Source: Oscillospiraceae bacterium (GTDB taxonomy: Bacteria > Bacillota_A > Clostridia > Oscillospirales > Oscillospiraceae). Taken from it: a stretch of 6,480 bases of DNA. The first letter of the stretch is position 1. Each line of letters begins with the position of its first letter. This document shows, piece by piece, positions 1-5,549 of this stretch. Location: assembly GCA_015067895.1 (NCBI GenBank), contig SVLP01000059.1, forward strand, positions 1 to 6,480, in the 5' to 3' direction. The notes beneath the pieces are model-generated. The model was not told the DNA's origin, ran no database searches, and saw nothing but the letters and a program-made list of their open reading frames with translations. The position numbers and the translations under genes were made by a program.

Positions 1-64
1 GGATGGCGTTGATGAGCTGCTTGGTCTTGCCGGAACCCTTCAGGCCCATAATAACTTTAATCAT
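1..64 (-). CDS. P-loop NTPase, N-terminal fragment (runs off the left edge)
   Basis: On the minus strand an ATG at 64-62 opens a frame that stays open to the window edge and reads MIKVIMGLKGSGKTKQLINA (first 20 residues). GLKGSGKT is a clear Walker A nucleotide-binding loop right at the N-terminus, so the protein should bind ATP or GTP. A strong Shine-Dalgarno (AAAGGAGGAG, about 71-80 on the minus strand) lies a few bases upstream, and a good promoter sits further up at 107-135. Only 21 codons are visible, so the function cannot be told. Small clostridial ATP-binding proteins with this sort of start exist and are sometimes loosely labelled PilT-like, but that is memory, not evidence here. It is probably its own transcription unit, unrelated to lysine synthesis. 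I am sure of the start and motif, not of the role. Confidence 0.75.
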   Translation of the reverse strand, partial: MIKVIMGLKGSGKTKQLINAI

Positions 65-106
65 GGGAAACTCCTCCTTTGCTATGCCAGTTAAGGCTGT
101 GTCCAT

Positions 107-135
107 ATTCTACCATCATGACAACGGTTTTGCAA
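107..135 (-). promoter_or_regulatory. Sigma-A type promoter for the P-loop NTPase gene
   Basis: Read on the minus strand, TTGCAA (135-130) and TAGAAT (112-107) are separated by exactly 17 bases, close to the TTGACA/TATAAT consensus. Transcription would start near position 100, giving a leader of about 36 bases before the ATG at 64. The -35 box lies inside an 18-base palindrome (123-140), so the promoter may be controlled by a DNA-binding protein. Confidence 0.6.
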
Positions 136-140
136 CCGTT
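123..140. promoter_or_regulatory. Palindrome over the -35 box (candidate operator)
   Basis: AACGGTT (123-129) and AACCGTT (134-140) form a perfect 7-bp inverted repeat around TTGC. On the plus strand it is followed by three further Ts, so it superficially resembles a terminator, but no plus-strand gene ends here. On the minus strand, where both neighbouring genes lie, no T-run follows it. Its overlap with the -35 hexamer of the P-loop gene promoter fits an operator better. No regulator can be named. Confidence 0.4.
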
Positions 141-175
141 TTTGTGAAAAATAATAAAAAGAATTTGTACCAGCC

Positions 176-868
176 TTACAGCTCCCGCAGGGCGTCCACC
201 AGGGCAGTCTTGCCGGCGGTCTTCTCGTCCTTCATCTTGATGATCTTCGCGGGGCAGCCTGCCACCACGGCACCGGCGGGCACATCGGACACGACCACGG
301 CACCGGCGGCCACCACGGCACCCTCGCCGATGCGGCAGCCCTCGATGACCACGGCGTTGGCGCCGATGAGCACGTTGTCCTCGACGATGACGGGGGTGGC
401 GGAGGCGGGCTCGATGACACCGGCCAGGACGGCGCCTGCGCCCACGTGGCAGTTTTTGCCCACCGTGGCCCGGCCGCCCAGGATGGCACCCATGTCGATC
501 ATGGTGCCCTCGCCCACCACGGCGCCGATGTTCAGGATGGCACCCATCATGATGACCGCGTTCTTACCGATCTCGACCTGCTCGCGCATGATGGCGCCGG
601 GCTCGATCCGGGCGGGGATGTCCTTCAGATCCAGCATGGGGATGGCGGAATTTCTGCAATTATTTTCGACCTCGATGTGGACAAATTCATTGGCGGCCAG
701 TACGGGGGAAACGTCCTTCCAGTCGCCGAAGACGATCTTCTGGCCCTCGGCGGCGTTGAAAACCTGGCAGTTGGGGAAATCCACGGGGGTCTTCTCCCAG
801 ACGTAGACCTTGACGGGGGTCTTCTTTTCGGAGGTGCGGATGTATTCGATGATTTCCTGAGCGTTCAT
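176..868 (-). CDS. dapH: DapH, 2,3,4,5-tetrahydropyridine-2,6-dicarboxylate N-acetyltransferase
   Basis: DapH transfers acetyl from acetyl-CoA to tetrahydrodipicolinate, giving N-acetyl-2-amino-6-oxopimelate, the committed step of the acetylase branch of DAP/lysine synthesis (EC 2.3.1.89, cytosolic). The 230-residue product matches the family's usual length (about 235). Residues 1-85 form the DapH-type N-terminal domain. Residues about 88-207 are hexapeptide repeats of a left-handed beta-helix, including [40 protein letters not shown] and [20 protein letters not shown], which are typical of DapH rather than succinyl-type DapD. The ATG at 868-866 is supported by AAAAAAGGAG (886-877) with an 8-base spacer. 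The gene points away from the other dap genes and has its own leader, which contains the 901-1048 repeat. No clear terminator follows; the P-loop gene promoter starts about 40 bases after the stop. Identification is very secure. Confidence 0.96.
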   Translation of the reverse strand: MNAQEIIEYIRTSEKKTPVKVYVWEKTPVDFPNCQVFNAAEGQKIVFGDWKDVSPVLAANEFVHIEVENNCRNSAIPMLDLKDIPARIEPGAIMREQVEIGKNAVIMMGAILNIGAVVGEGTMIDMGAILGGRATVGKNCHVGAGAVLAGVIEPASATPVIVEDNVLIGANAVVIEGCRIGEGAVVAAGAVVVSDVPAGAVVAGCPAKIIKMKDEKTAGKTALVDALREL

Positions 869-900
869 GTTTGTGACTCCTTTTTTGTTATAGGTAAATC

Positions 901-1048
901 GTAGGGAACGGTTATGACCGTTCCGCGGTATGCTGTTCGATGACGAACGCGCTTTGGCGAATTCATATCAGCTTCGCATTGTACGAATTCGCCCAACATG
1001 GTTCCGTCCGGAAGATATCGCTGCGGAACGGTCATAACCGTTCCCTAC
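901..1048. repeat. MITE-like palindromic element with 28-bp terminal inverted repeats
   Basis: Bases 901-928 and the reverse complement of 1021-1048 match at 27 of 28 positions; both begin GTAGGG and end in CCGC(G/A)G. Inside each end is a self-complementary core, GGAACGGT-TATG-ACCGTTCC (905-924) and its counterpart. The 92-base middle holds more hairpins: GTTCG/CGAAC (935-948) and GGCGAATTC (956-964) with GAATTCGCC (985-993). There is no ORF with a ribosome binding site, so it is a non-coding, probably non-autonomous repeat. It lies between dapH and its likely promoter and would be transcribed in the dapH leader. No clear target-site duplication is visible. Confidence 0.75.
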
Positions 1049-1107
1049 ACTTGCATGCGCATTGACCGACCCTTTCGGCATCCTGCCAAAACGGAACCCT
1101 GTATCCA

Positions 1108-1141
1108 TGTATACCATATCATTCTTTTCACAAAAACGCAA
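1108..1141 (-). promoter_or_regulatory. Weak candidate dapH promoter
   Basis: On the minus strand TTGCGT (1141-1136) and TATGGT (1118-1113) are 17 bases apart. An alternative pair is TTTTTG (1136-1131) with TATACA (1113-1108), also at 17. Both are poor matches to consensus. This is the AT-rich stretch upstream of the 901-1048 element and the best place for a dapH promoter. If used, the dapH leader would be about 230-240 bases and contain the whole repeat. Confidence 0.3.
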
Positions 1142-1149
1142 GGTATAAA

Positions 1150-1178
1150 TTGACACATCCGTCAACATCGTCTATAAT
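1150..1178 (+). promoter_or_regulatory. Perfect-consensus sigma-A promoter of the dapL-patA-dapAB-dapF cluster
   Basis: TTGACA (1150-1155) and TATAAT (1173-1178) both match the consensus exactly, with a 17-base spacer. Transcription should start near 1184-1186, leaving a leader of only about 30 bases before the inferred start at 1215. That is too short for a lysine riboswitch. The inverted repeat TTGAC/GTCAA (1150-1154, 1161-1165) covers the -35 box and could be a repressor site. This promoter probably drives the whole plus-strand gene set. Confidence 0.85.
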
Positions 1179-1197
1179 AGGAAAACAAATTTCCATC

Positions 1198-1206
1198 GAG
1201 AGGGGG
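1198..1206 (+). promoter_or_regulatory. Shine-Dalgarno that decides the AUU start of the deacetylase gene
   Basis: GAGAGGGGG is the only purine-rich site between the promoter and the coding frame. It ends 8 bases before ATT at 1215, the normal spacing. No ATG, GTG or TTG lies in the coding frame near it. A TTG at 1210-1212 is out of frame. Confidence 0.55.
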
Positions 1207-1214
1207 CATTTGCC

Positions 1215-2303
1215 ATTCGGATCATTGAAAACCGCAGGGCACTGCACCAAATCCCCGAGCTGGATCGCCAGCTGCCTGAGACGATCCGCTATCTGACCGC
1301 CGAGCTGGAGGGGCTGGGCTGTACGCTTTTCTCCCCCATTGCCGGGAGCCTGTGCGCCTGGTTCGACTTCGGCGCGGATACCGCCATCGCCTTCCGGGCG
1401 GATATGGACGCACTGCCCATTGACGAAAAGACCGGCGCGGCCTATGCTTCGACCCATCCGGGCCAAATGCATGCCTGCGGCCATGACGGCCACATGGCGA
1501 TCTTACTGGAGCTGGCCCGTCGGCTGAGCAAACGAAAACGGCTGGGGCGGAACGTGCTTCTGGTCTTCCAGCCCGCCGAGGAGGCCACCGGCGGCGCGAA
1601 GCCCATCTGCGACACCGGAGTCTTTCAGGAATACCGGGTCGAGGCCATCTTCGGTCTGCACCTGTGGCCGGGGCTGGAAAAGGGCAGGATCTTCAGCCGC
1701 GTGGGCGGCATGATGAGCCGCTCTGCCGAGCTGGATGTGGATATTTACGGCAAGTCCGCCCACATCGGCCGCAGCTGGGAGGGCATTGACTCCATGGAGG
1801 CCGCGTCCGTCTTCCTGCAAAAGGCATACGAATTGGAGCGTCGCGTCCCGGCGGACATCCCCCGGCTCCTGAAATTCGGCCATCTGCAAAGCGGCACCGT
1901 GCGCAACGCCATCTCCGCCCACACCCGGATGGAGGGCGGCCTGCGGGCCTTCTCCGACGAGGTCTTCTTCGGCCTTCGGGACAAGCTCCTGGAGATCGCT
2001 GGGGAGGTGGAGGAGCAGTTCGGCTGCACCGTGAAGGTGCACACCTCCAACGGCTACCCCGCCATCGACAATCCCCCACAGCTCCACGACCGGGTGCGTT
2101 CCATTGTCCCCTTTGACCATCTGGAGGAGCCCAGCATGACCACCGAGGATTTTTCCTGGTATCAGCGGTATCTTCCCGGCATGTTCTTCTTCCTGGGGCT
2201 GGGCGAGAGTCCTGCCCTGCATTCGAACAATTTCGACTTCGATGAGTCTGTTCTGCAGGTCGGCGCGGACTTCTTCGAAAAGATCGCGGAGGGTTGGGTA
2301 TGA
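1215..2303 (+). CDS. dapL: M20-family amidohydrolase, probable N-acetyldiaminopimelate deacetylase
   Basis: Probable enzyme removing acetate from N-acetyl-LL-DAP to give LL-DAP (EC 3.5.1.47), a cytosolic metal-dependent hydrolase. Numbering from ATT at 1215, the 362-residue product shows LHQIPEL (10-16), FRADMDALPI (about 60-69), the metal-binding HACGHDGH (86-93), QPAEE (119-123), GLHLWP (147-152), a GKSAH dimerisation-domain motif (near 178), TEDFSW (about 310) and LHSNNFDFDE near the end. This is the M20D aminoacylase/DapL pattern at close to its usual length (about 374). The first ATG (1404) would remove 63 conserved residues, so it is not the start; ATT behind GAGAGGGGG fits best. The stop overlaps the next gene by 4 bases (ATGA). 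The family also includes hippurate and amino-acid-conjugate hydrolases; the neighbours make DapL much the likelier role. Confidence 0.85.
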   Translation: MRIIENRRALHQIPELDRQLPETIRYLTAELEGLGCTLFSPIAGSLCAWFDFGADTAIAFRADMDALPIDEKTGAAYASTHPGQMHACGHDGHMAILLELARRLSKRKRLGRNVLLVFQPAEEATGGAKPICDTGVFQEYRVEAIFGLHLWPGLEKGRIFSRVGGMMSRSAELDVDIYGKSAHIGRSWEGIDSMEAASVFLQKAYELERRVPADIPRLLKFGHLQSGTVRNAISAHTRMEGGLRAFSDEVFFGLRDKLLEIAGEVEEQFGCTVKVHTSNGYPAIDNPPQLHDRVRSIVPFDHLEEPSMTTEDFSWYQRYLPGMFFFLGLGESPALHSNNFDFDESVLQVGADFFEKIAEGWV

Positions 2304-3418
2304 ATCAGAATATGTTAAGAATGAAGCCCAGCGGCATCCGCCGCTTCACCGCCCTGGCGAAGGCCACCCCCGGCTGCAGGATGCTGACCATCGGCGAGCC
2401 GGACTTCGACACCCCCGCCCCCATCCGGCAGGCGGCGGAAAAAGCCATGGCCGCGGGGCTGACCCACTATGCCCCCAACAAGGGCACGGATTCCCTCCGC
2501 TCCGCCATCGCCGATTACGAGACGAAACGGGGCATGGCCTGCACCGCTGACAACATCCTCGTCACCGTCGGAGCCACGGGGGCCCTGAATACCGCCCTGA
2601 CGGGTCTCTTAAACCCCGGCGAAGAGGTCATCATCCCCATTCCCGCCTTCCCGCTCTACGAGTCCATCACGGTGGCGGCGGGGGCGGTGCCCAGATTCCT
2701 GGATCTGAAAAAATCCAATTTCCAGATCGACAAACAGGCGTTGGAAGCGGTCATTTCCCCGAAAACGAAAGCCATCGTCCTCAATTCTCCCAACAATCCC
2801 ACGGGCTGTGTGCTCTCCCACGAGTCCCTGCAGATCGTGGGGTCGCTGGCGGCGGAGCACGATTTCTTCATCCTCTGCGACAATGTCTATGCGGCGCTGT
2901 CCTCGGAACTCCTGCCCGACCTGACCCTCGTCCCGGAGCTCCGGGAGCGGGTGATCCTCTGCCAGAGCTTCTCCAAGCCCTGGGCCATGACCGGCTGGCG
3001 CATCGGCTGGCTGGCGGCCCCGGCGGCGCTGATCGACAAATTCACCCTGCTCCAGGCGGCCCAGATCGCCTCCGTCCCCACCTTCCTGCAAAAGGCCGCT
3101 GAAACGGCTCTGCAAGTCGATCCTGCGGACATGGCGGCGGTCTACCGCAAACGCCGGGAATATGTTCTGGAACGGCTGGACAAGATGGGCCTGAGCTACC
3201 CGAAGCCCGAGGGTGCGTTCTACGTCTTCCCGGACATCTCCCGCTTCGGCATGGACTCCGAAACCTTCTGCACCCGGCTCATCGAGGAGGGCGGCCTGGC
3301 GGCCGTTCCCGGCAGCTGCTTCGGCGGCGAGGGCCATATCCGGCTGAGCTACTGCTATTCCGATGCGGAATTAAAGGAAAGCCTGGATCGGCTGGAAAGA
3401 TTTATTTGCAGTATATAA
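2300..3418 (+). CDS. patA: Class I/II PLP aminotransferase, probable N-acetyl-LL-DAP aminotransferase
   Basis: Probable transamination of N-acetyl-2-amino-6-oxopimelate to N-acetyl-LL-DAP using glutamate, the step between DapH and the deacetylase. The 372-residue product has the fold-type I motifs in order: GEPDFDTP (about 33-40), YAPNKGTDSLR (57-67), VTVGATGAL (89-97), NSPNNPTG (162-169), D194 and Y197 in CDNVYAAL, the PLP lysine K226 in SFSKPWAMTGWRIGW, and the substrate-carboxylate arginine R348 in IRLSY. The D-E-V/I-Y seen in many relatives is D-N-V-Y here. I chose ATG at 2300, which overlaps the upstream stop as ATGA and follows GGAGG (2288-2292) by 7 bases; TTG at 2294 is too close to that site. 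The overlap implies coupled translation. The fold is certain; the substrate is inferred from context, and other aspartate-type aminotransferases look similar. Confidence 0.85.
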   Translation: MNQNMLRMKPSGIRRFTALAKATPGCRMLTIGEPDFDTPAPIRQAAEKAMAAGLTHYAPNKGTDSLRSAIADYETKRGMACTADNILVTVGATGALNTALTGLLNPGEEVIIPIPAFPLYESITVAAGAVPRFLDLKKSNFQIDKQALEAVISPKTKAIVLNSPNNPTGCVLSHESLQIVGSLAAEHDFFILCDNVYAALSSELLPDLTLVPELRERVILCQSFSKPWAMTGWRIGWLAAPAALIDKFTLLQAAQIASVPTFLQKAAETALQVDPADMAAVYRKRREYVLERLDKMGLSYPKPEGAFYVFPDISRFGMDSETFCTRLIEEGGLAAVPGSCFGGEGHIRLSYCYSDAELKESLDRLERFICSI

Positions 3419-3424
3419 ATTCGA

Positions 3425-3691
3425 CTGTAGGGCGCTTTCTGACCCCGCCGACCAGCCGGGATGACTGCCCATTCAAAGCGGAAGGACCAGCCACAAGTTA
3501 CCATGTCATTGCGAGGGCCAACGGCCCGTGGCAATCTCCTGGTACATCGTGCGATGCGGTACCCTGTTCCAGGAGATTGCCACGTCGGGCTGCGCCCTCC
3601 TCGCAATGACAGAGGTAGTCGAAAGCGGCTCCTTCTGATAGACACTGTTTGTTATAGAACCTGGTCGGTGCTTTCTGACCCCACCCTACAG
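3425..3691. repeat. Composite palindromic element between the aminotransferase gene and dapA
   Basis: The ends form a mirror arrangement. The left end is CTGTAGGG (3425-3432), GCTTTCTGACCCC (3434-3446), CCGACCAG (3448-3455). The right end is CTGGTCGG (3661-3668), GCTTTCTGACCCC (3670-3682), CCCTACAG (3684-3691). The outer and inner 8-mers are inverted repeats, but the 13-mer between them is in the same orientation on both sides. A second palindromic element (3504-3611) lies inside. Removing the composite would leave only about 48 bases between the flanking genes, so it looks like an insertion into a compact operon. No convincing protein-coding gene lies within it. Confidence 0.65.
3504..3611. 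repeat. TGTCATTGCGAGG palindromic repeat, copy A (nested)
   Basis: TGTCATTGCGAGG (3504-3516) pairs with CCTCGCAATGACA (3599-3611), and TGGCAATCTCCTGG (3529-3542) pairs with CCAGGAGATTGCCA (3569-3582). Between these blocks each arm has its own small hairpin: GGGCC-AAC-GGCCC (3515-3527) and GGGC-TGC-GCCC (3587-3597). The centre adds GGTAC/GTACC and CATC/GATG pairs. The whole can fold as a cruciform. It has no T-run, so it is not a standard terminator. A related copy is at 5362-5524. Confidence 0.75.
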
Positions 3692-3733
3692 GATACCATC
3701 GTACAATTTCCGAAAAGAAAGGAACAAAATACC

Positions 3734-4621
3734 ATGAAAAACACCATTTTCCGCGGCATCGGTACTGCCCTCATCACCCCCATGACCTCCACCGGCGTGG
3801 ACTACGACAACCTGGCCCGGCTCATCGACTTCCAGATCGAGAACGGCGTCGCCGCTCTGATCGCTGTCGGCACCACCGGTGAGAGCGCCACCCTCTCCTC
3901 CGCCGAGCGCAAGGAGGTCATCCGCTTCACCGTCGAGCGTACCGCAGGCCGCGTTCCCGTGGTGGCCGGTACCGGCACCAACAACACCGAGCATGTCCTG
4001 GACTTCACCAAGTCCGCCTGTGACGACGGCGCCGACGCCGTGCTGGTGGTGACCCCCTACTACAACAAGGCCACCCAGAACGGCCTCATCAAGCACTACG
4101 AGCGCATCGCCGACTACTCCGCCAAGCCCGTCATCATGTACAACGTCCCCGGCCGCACCGGCTGCAACCTGGCTCCCCAGTCCTGCGCCATCCTGGCCGA
4201 TCACCCCAACATCGCCGCCATCAAGGAGGCCAGCGGCAACATGGCCCAGGCTGTCGAGATGGCTGCCCTCTGCGGCGACAAGCTGGACATCTACTCCGGC
4301 GAGGACGGCATCACCCTGCCCCTGCTGTCCATCGGCGGTATGGGCTGCATCTCCGTGGCCTCCAACGTGGCTCCCCGGCAGATGGTGGAGATCGTGGACA
4401 AGTTCTTCGCCGGTGACGTGGCCGGTGCCGCCCAGATGCAGAAGGATCTGTACCCCCTCATCAAGATGCTCTTCTGCGAGGTCAACCCCATCCCCGTCAA
4501 GGCCGCCATGGCTGCCATGGGCTACTGCGAGAACCGCCTGCGTCTGCCCCTGACCCAGATGGAGCCCCAGAACGAGCTGCTGCTCCTGCGTGAGATGCGC
4601 AAGCTGGGGGTGCTGAAGTGA
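3734..4621 (+). CDS. dapA: DapA, 4-hydroxy-tetrahydrodipicolinate synthase
   Basis: DapA condenses pyruvate with L-aspartate-4-semialdehyde, the first step specific to DAP/lysine (EC 4.3.3.7), as a cytosolic TIM-barrel enzyme, usually a tetramer. The 295-residue product is full length. Visible active-site residues are T47/T48 in VGTTGES, Y110 in TPYYNK, Y136 and R141 in MYNVPGRTG, and the Schiff-base lysine K164 in IKEASGN, all shifted by three from the E. coli numbering. ATG 3734 is preceded by AGAAAGGA (3715-3723, loosely spaced). The frame is open upstream to 3461, but that part is repeat DNA and not family sequence. The stop overlaps dapB by 4 bases (GTGA). Arginine codons are mostly CGC/CGT, unlike the mixed CGG/CGC/AGA of the gene before it, which fits strong expression. 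Identification is secure. Confidence 0.97.
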   Translation: MKNTIFRGIGTALITPMTSTGVDYDNLARLIDFQIENGVAALIAVGTTGESATLSSAERKEVIRFTVERTAGRVPVVAGTGTNNTEHVLDFTKSACDDGADAVLVVTPYYNKATQNGLIKHYERIADYSAKPVIMYNVPGRTGCNLAPQSCAILADHPNIAAIKEASGNMAQAVEMAALCGDKLDIYSGEDGITLPLLSIGGMGCISVASNVAPRQMVEIVDKFFAGDVAGAAQMQKDLYPLIKMLFCEVNPIPVKAAMAAMGYCENRLRLPLTQMEPQNELLLLREMRKLGVLK

Positions 4622-5343
4622 GAGCCGTCGTCTGCGGCGCCAACGGCGCCATGGGTAAGCTGATCTGTGCCGCCCTGGGCGATGCCGTCATTGGCAGGGT
4701 GTCCATCGACGGCGAAAACAATGTCCCCAAGACCTTTGCCGAGCTGGGCCAGGTCGAGGCCGACGTGGTCATCGATTTTTCCCACCATACCGCAATTGCC
4801 GATGTGCTGGCCTACGCCAAGCTGATCGGCTCCGCCGCCGTCATCGGCACCACCGGCCATACCCCCGAGGAGAAGGCCATGATCTTCGCCGCTGCGGAAG
4901 AGATCCCCGTTTTCTACGCGGGCAACGTTTCCCTGGGCATCGCGGTGCTGTGCCGTCTGGTGAAGCAGGCCGTTTCCTTCTTCCCTGATGCGGACGTGGA
5001 GATCGTGGAGATCCACCACACCCGCAAGGTGGACGCCCCCAGCGGCACCGCCCATATGCTCTTCAACGCCGTCAAGGCCGTCCGCCCCGACGCTGTCGAG
5101 AACTGCGGCCGGGCCGGTGAGGGCAAGCGCACCAAAAACGAGGTGGGCGTCCATGCCCTGCGCATGGGCAACGTGGTGGGCATCCACGAGGTGCACATCA
5201 CCACCGCCAATCAGTCCCTGGTGCTCAAGCACGAATCCGGCTCCCGGGCCATGCTGGCCGACGGCGCGGTGGAGGCCGCGAAATTCATGGTCGGCAAGGA
5301 AAAGGGCCTGTATGACACGGAGAGCATCCTGAACGCACAGTAA
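4618..5343 (+). CDS. dapB: DapB, 4-hydroxy-tetrahydrodipicolinate reductase
   Basis: DapB reduces the DapA product with NAD(P)H to tetrahydrodipicolinate (EC 1.17.1.8), the branch-point substrate of DapH. The 241-residue product is shorter than the E. coli enzyme (273), with a compact region after the first helix, as in some other bacterial forms. It shows the dinucleotide-binding GANGAMG (7-13), VIDFSHHT (51-58), IGTTGHT (76-82), YAGNVSLG (100-107), the catalytic HHTRKVDAPSGTA (133-145; H133/H134 and K137 match E. coli H159/H160 and K163), then MGNVVGIHEVHI and SGSRAMLADGA near the C-terminus. The start is GTG at 4618, overlapping the dapA stop as GTGA, so translation is probably coupled. 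The N-terminus begins directly with the Rossmann strand, which supports this start. Identification is secure. Confidence 0.96.
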   Translation: MRAVVCGANGAMGKLICAALGDAVIGRVSIDGENNVPKTFAELGQVEADVVIDFSHHTAIADVLAYAKLIGSAAVIGTTGHTPEEKAMIFAAAEEIPVFYAGNVSLGIAVLCRLVKQAVSFFPDADVEIVEIHHTRKVDAPSGTAHMLFNAVKAVRPDAVENCGRAGEGKRTKNEVGVHALRMGNVVGIHEVHITTANQSLVLKHESGSRAMLADGAVEAAKFMVGKEKGLYDTESILNAQ

Positions 5344-5361
5344 CACCTGCCATAAAACGCA

Positions 5362-5524
5362 TGTCATTGCGAGGGGCAAAGCCCCGTGGCAATCTCCCGG
5401 TACAGCCTTTCATCACGCAGAACCGTTGAACAGCTGCATTGCGGCCACATTCTCTTCTGTTACTGCGTAGGTTGTCGATCGGTTGAAGCAGGAGATTGCC
5501 ACGGCCTGCGGCCTCGCAATGACA
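5362..5524. repeat. TGTCATTGCGAGG palindromic repeat, copy B
   Basis: TGTCATTGCGAGG (5362-5374) pairs with CCTCGCAATGACA (5512-5524), and TGGCAATCTCC (5387-5397) pairs with GGAGATTGCCA (5491-5501). The small arm hairpins are GGGGC-AAA-GCCCC (5373-5385) and GGCC-TGC-GGCC (5503-5513). The 93-base centre is unrelated to the 26-base centre of copy A. The element fills most of the dapB-dapF gap, and its right end is only 11 bases before the dapF Shine-Dalgarno. Without it the gap would be about 43 bases. There is no T-run, so it is unlikely to be a simple terminator. Confidence 0.8.
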
Positions 5525-5549
5525 TTCTATCTTACAAGGAGGTAATCGA

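Noticed and set aside
123..143. Rho-independent terminator after dapH.
   Set aside because: The T-run follows the hairpin only on the plus strand, where no gene ends; dapH runs on the minus strand. The palindrome fits a promoter operator better.
968..1168. Minus-strand 66-codon ORF in the dapH leader.
   Set aside because: It is partly inside the repeat, shows no recognisable domain, and I see no convincing ribosome binding site.
1180..1214. Lysine riboswitch (L-box) upstream of the plus-strand genes.
   Set aside because: The leader after the promoter is about 30 bases, far too short. No L-box-like consensus was seen in the dapH leader either, where the structure is the inverted-repeat element.
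3653..3707. Possible dapA promoter (TATAGA at 3653 or TACAAT at 3702).
   Set aside because: Neither -10-like box has an acceptable -35 at 16-18 bases, and the second would start transcription in the ribosome binding site.
3461..3733. Frame open upstream of dapA, giving a possible 91-residue N-terminal extension.
   Set aside because: It reads through the palindromic repeat, has no DapA-family sequence, and ATG 3734 gives the normal full-length N-terminus with a ribosome binding site.
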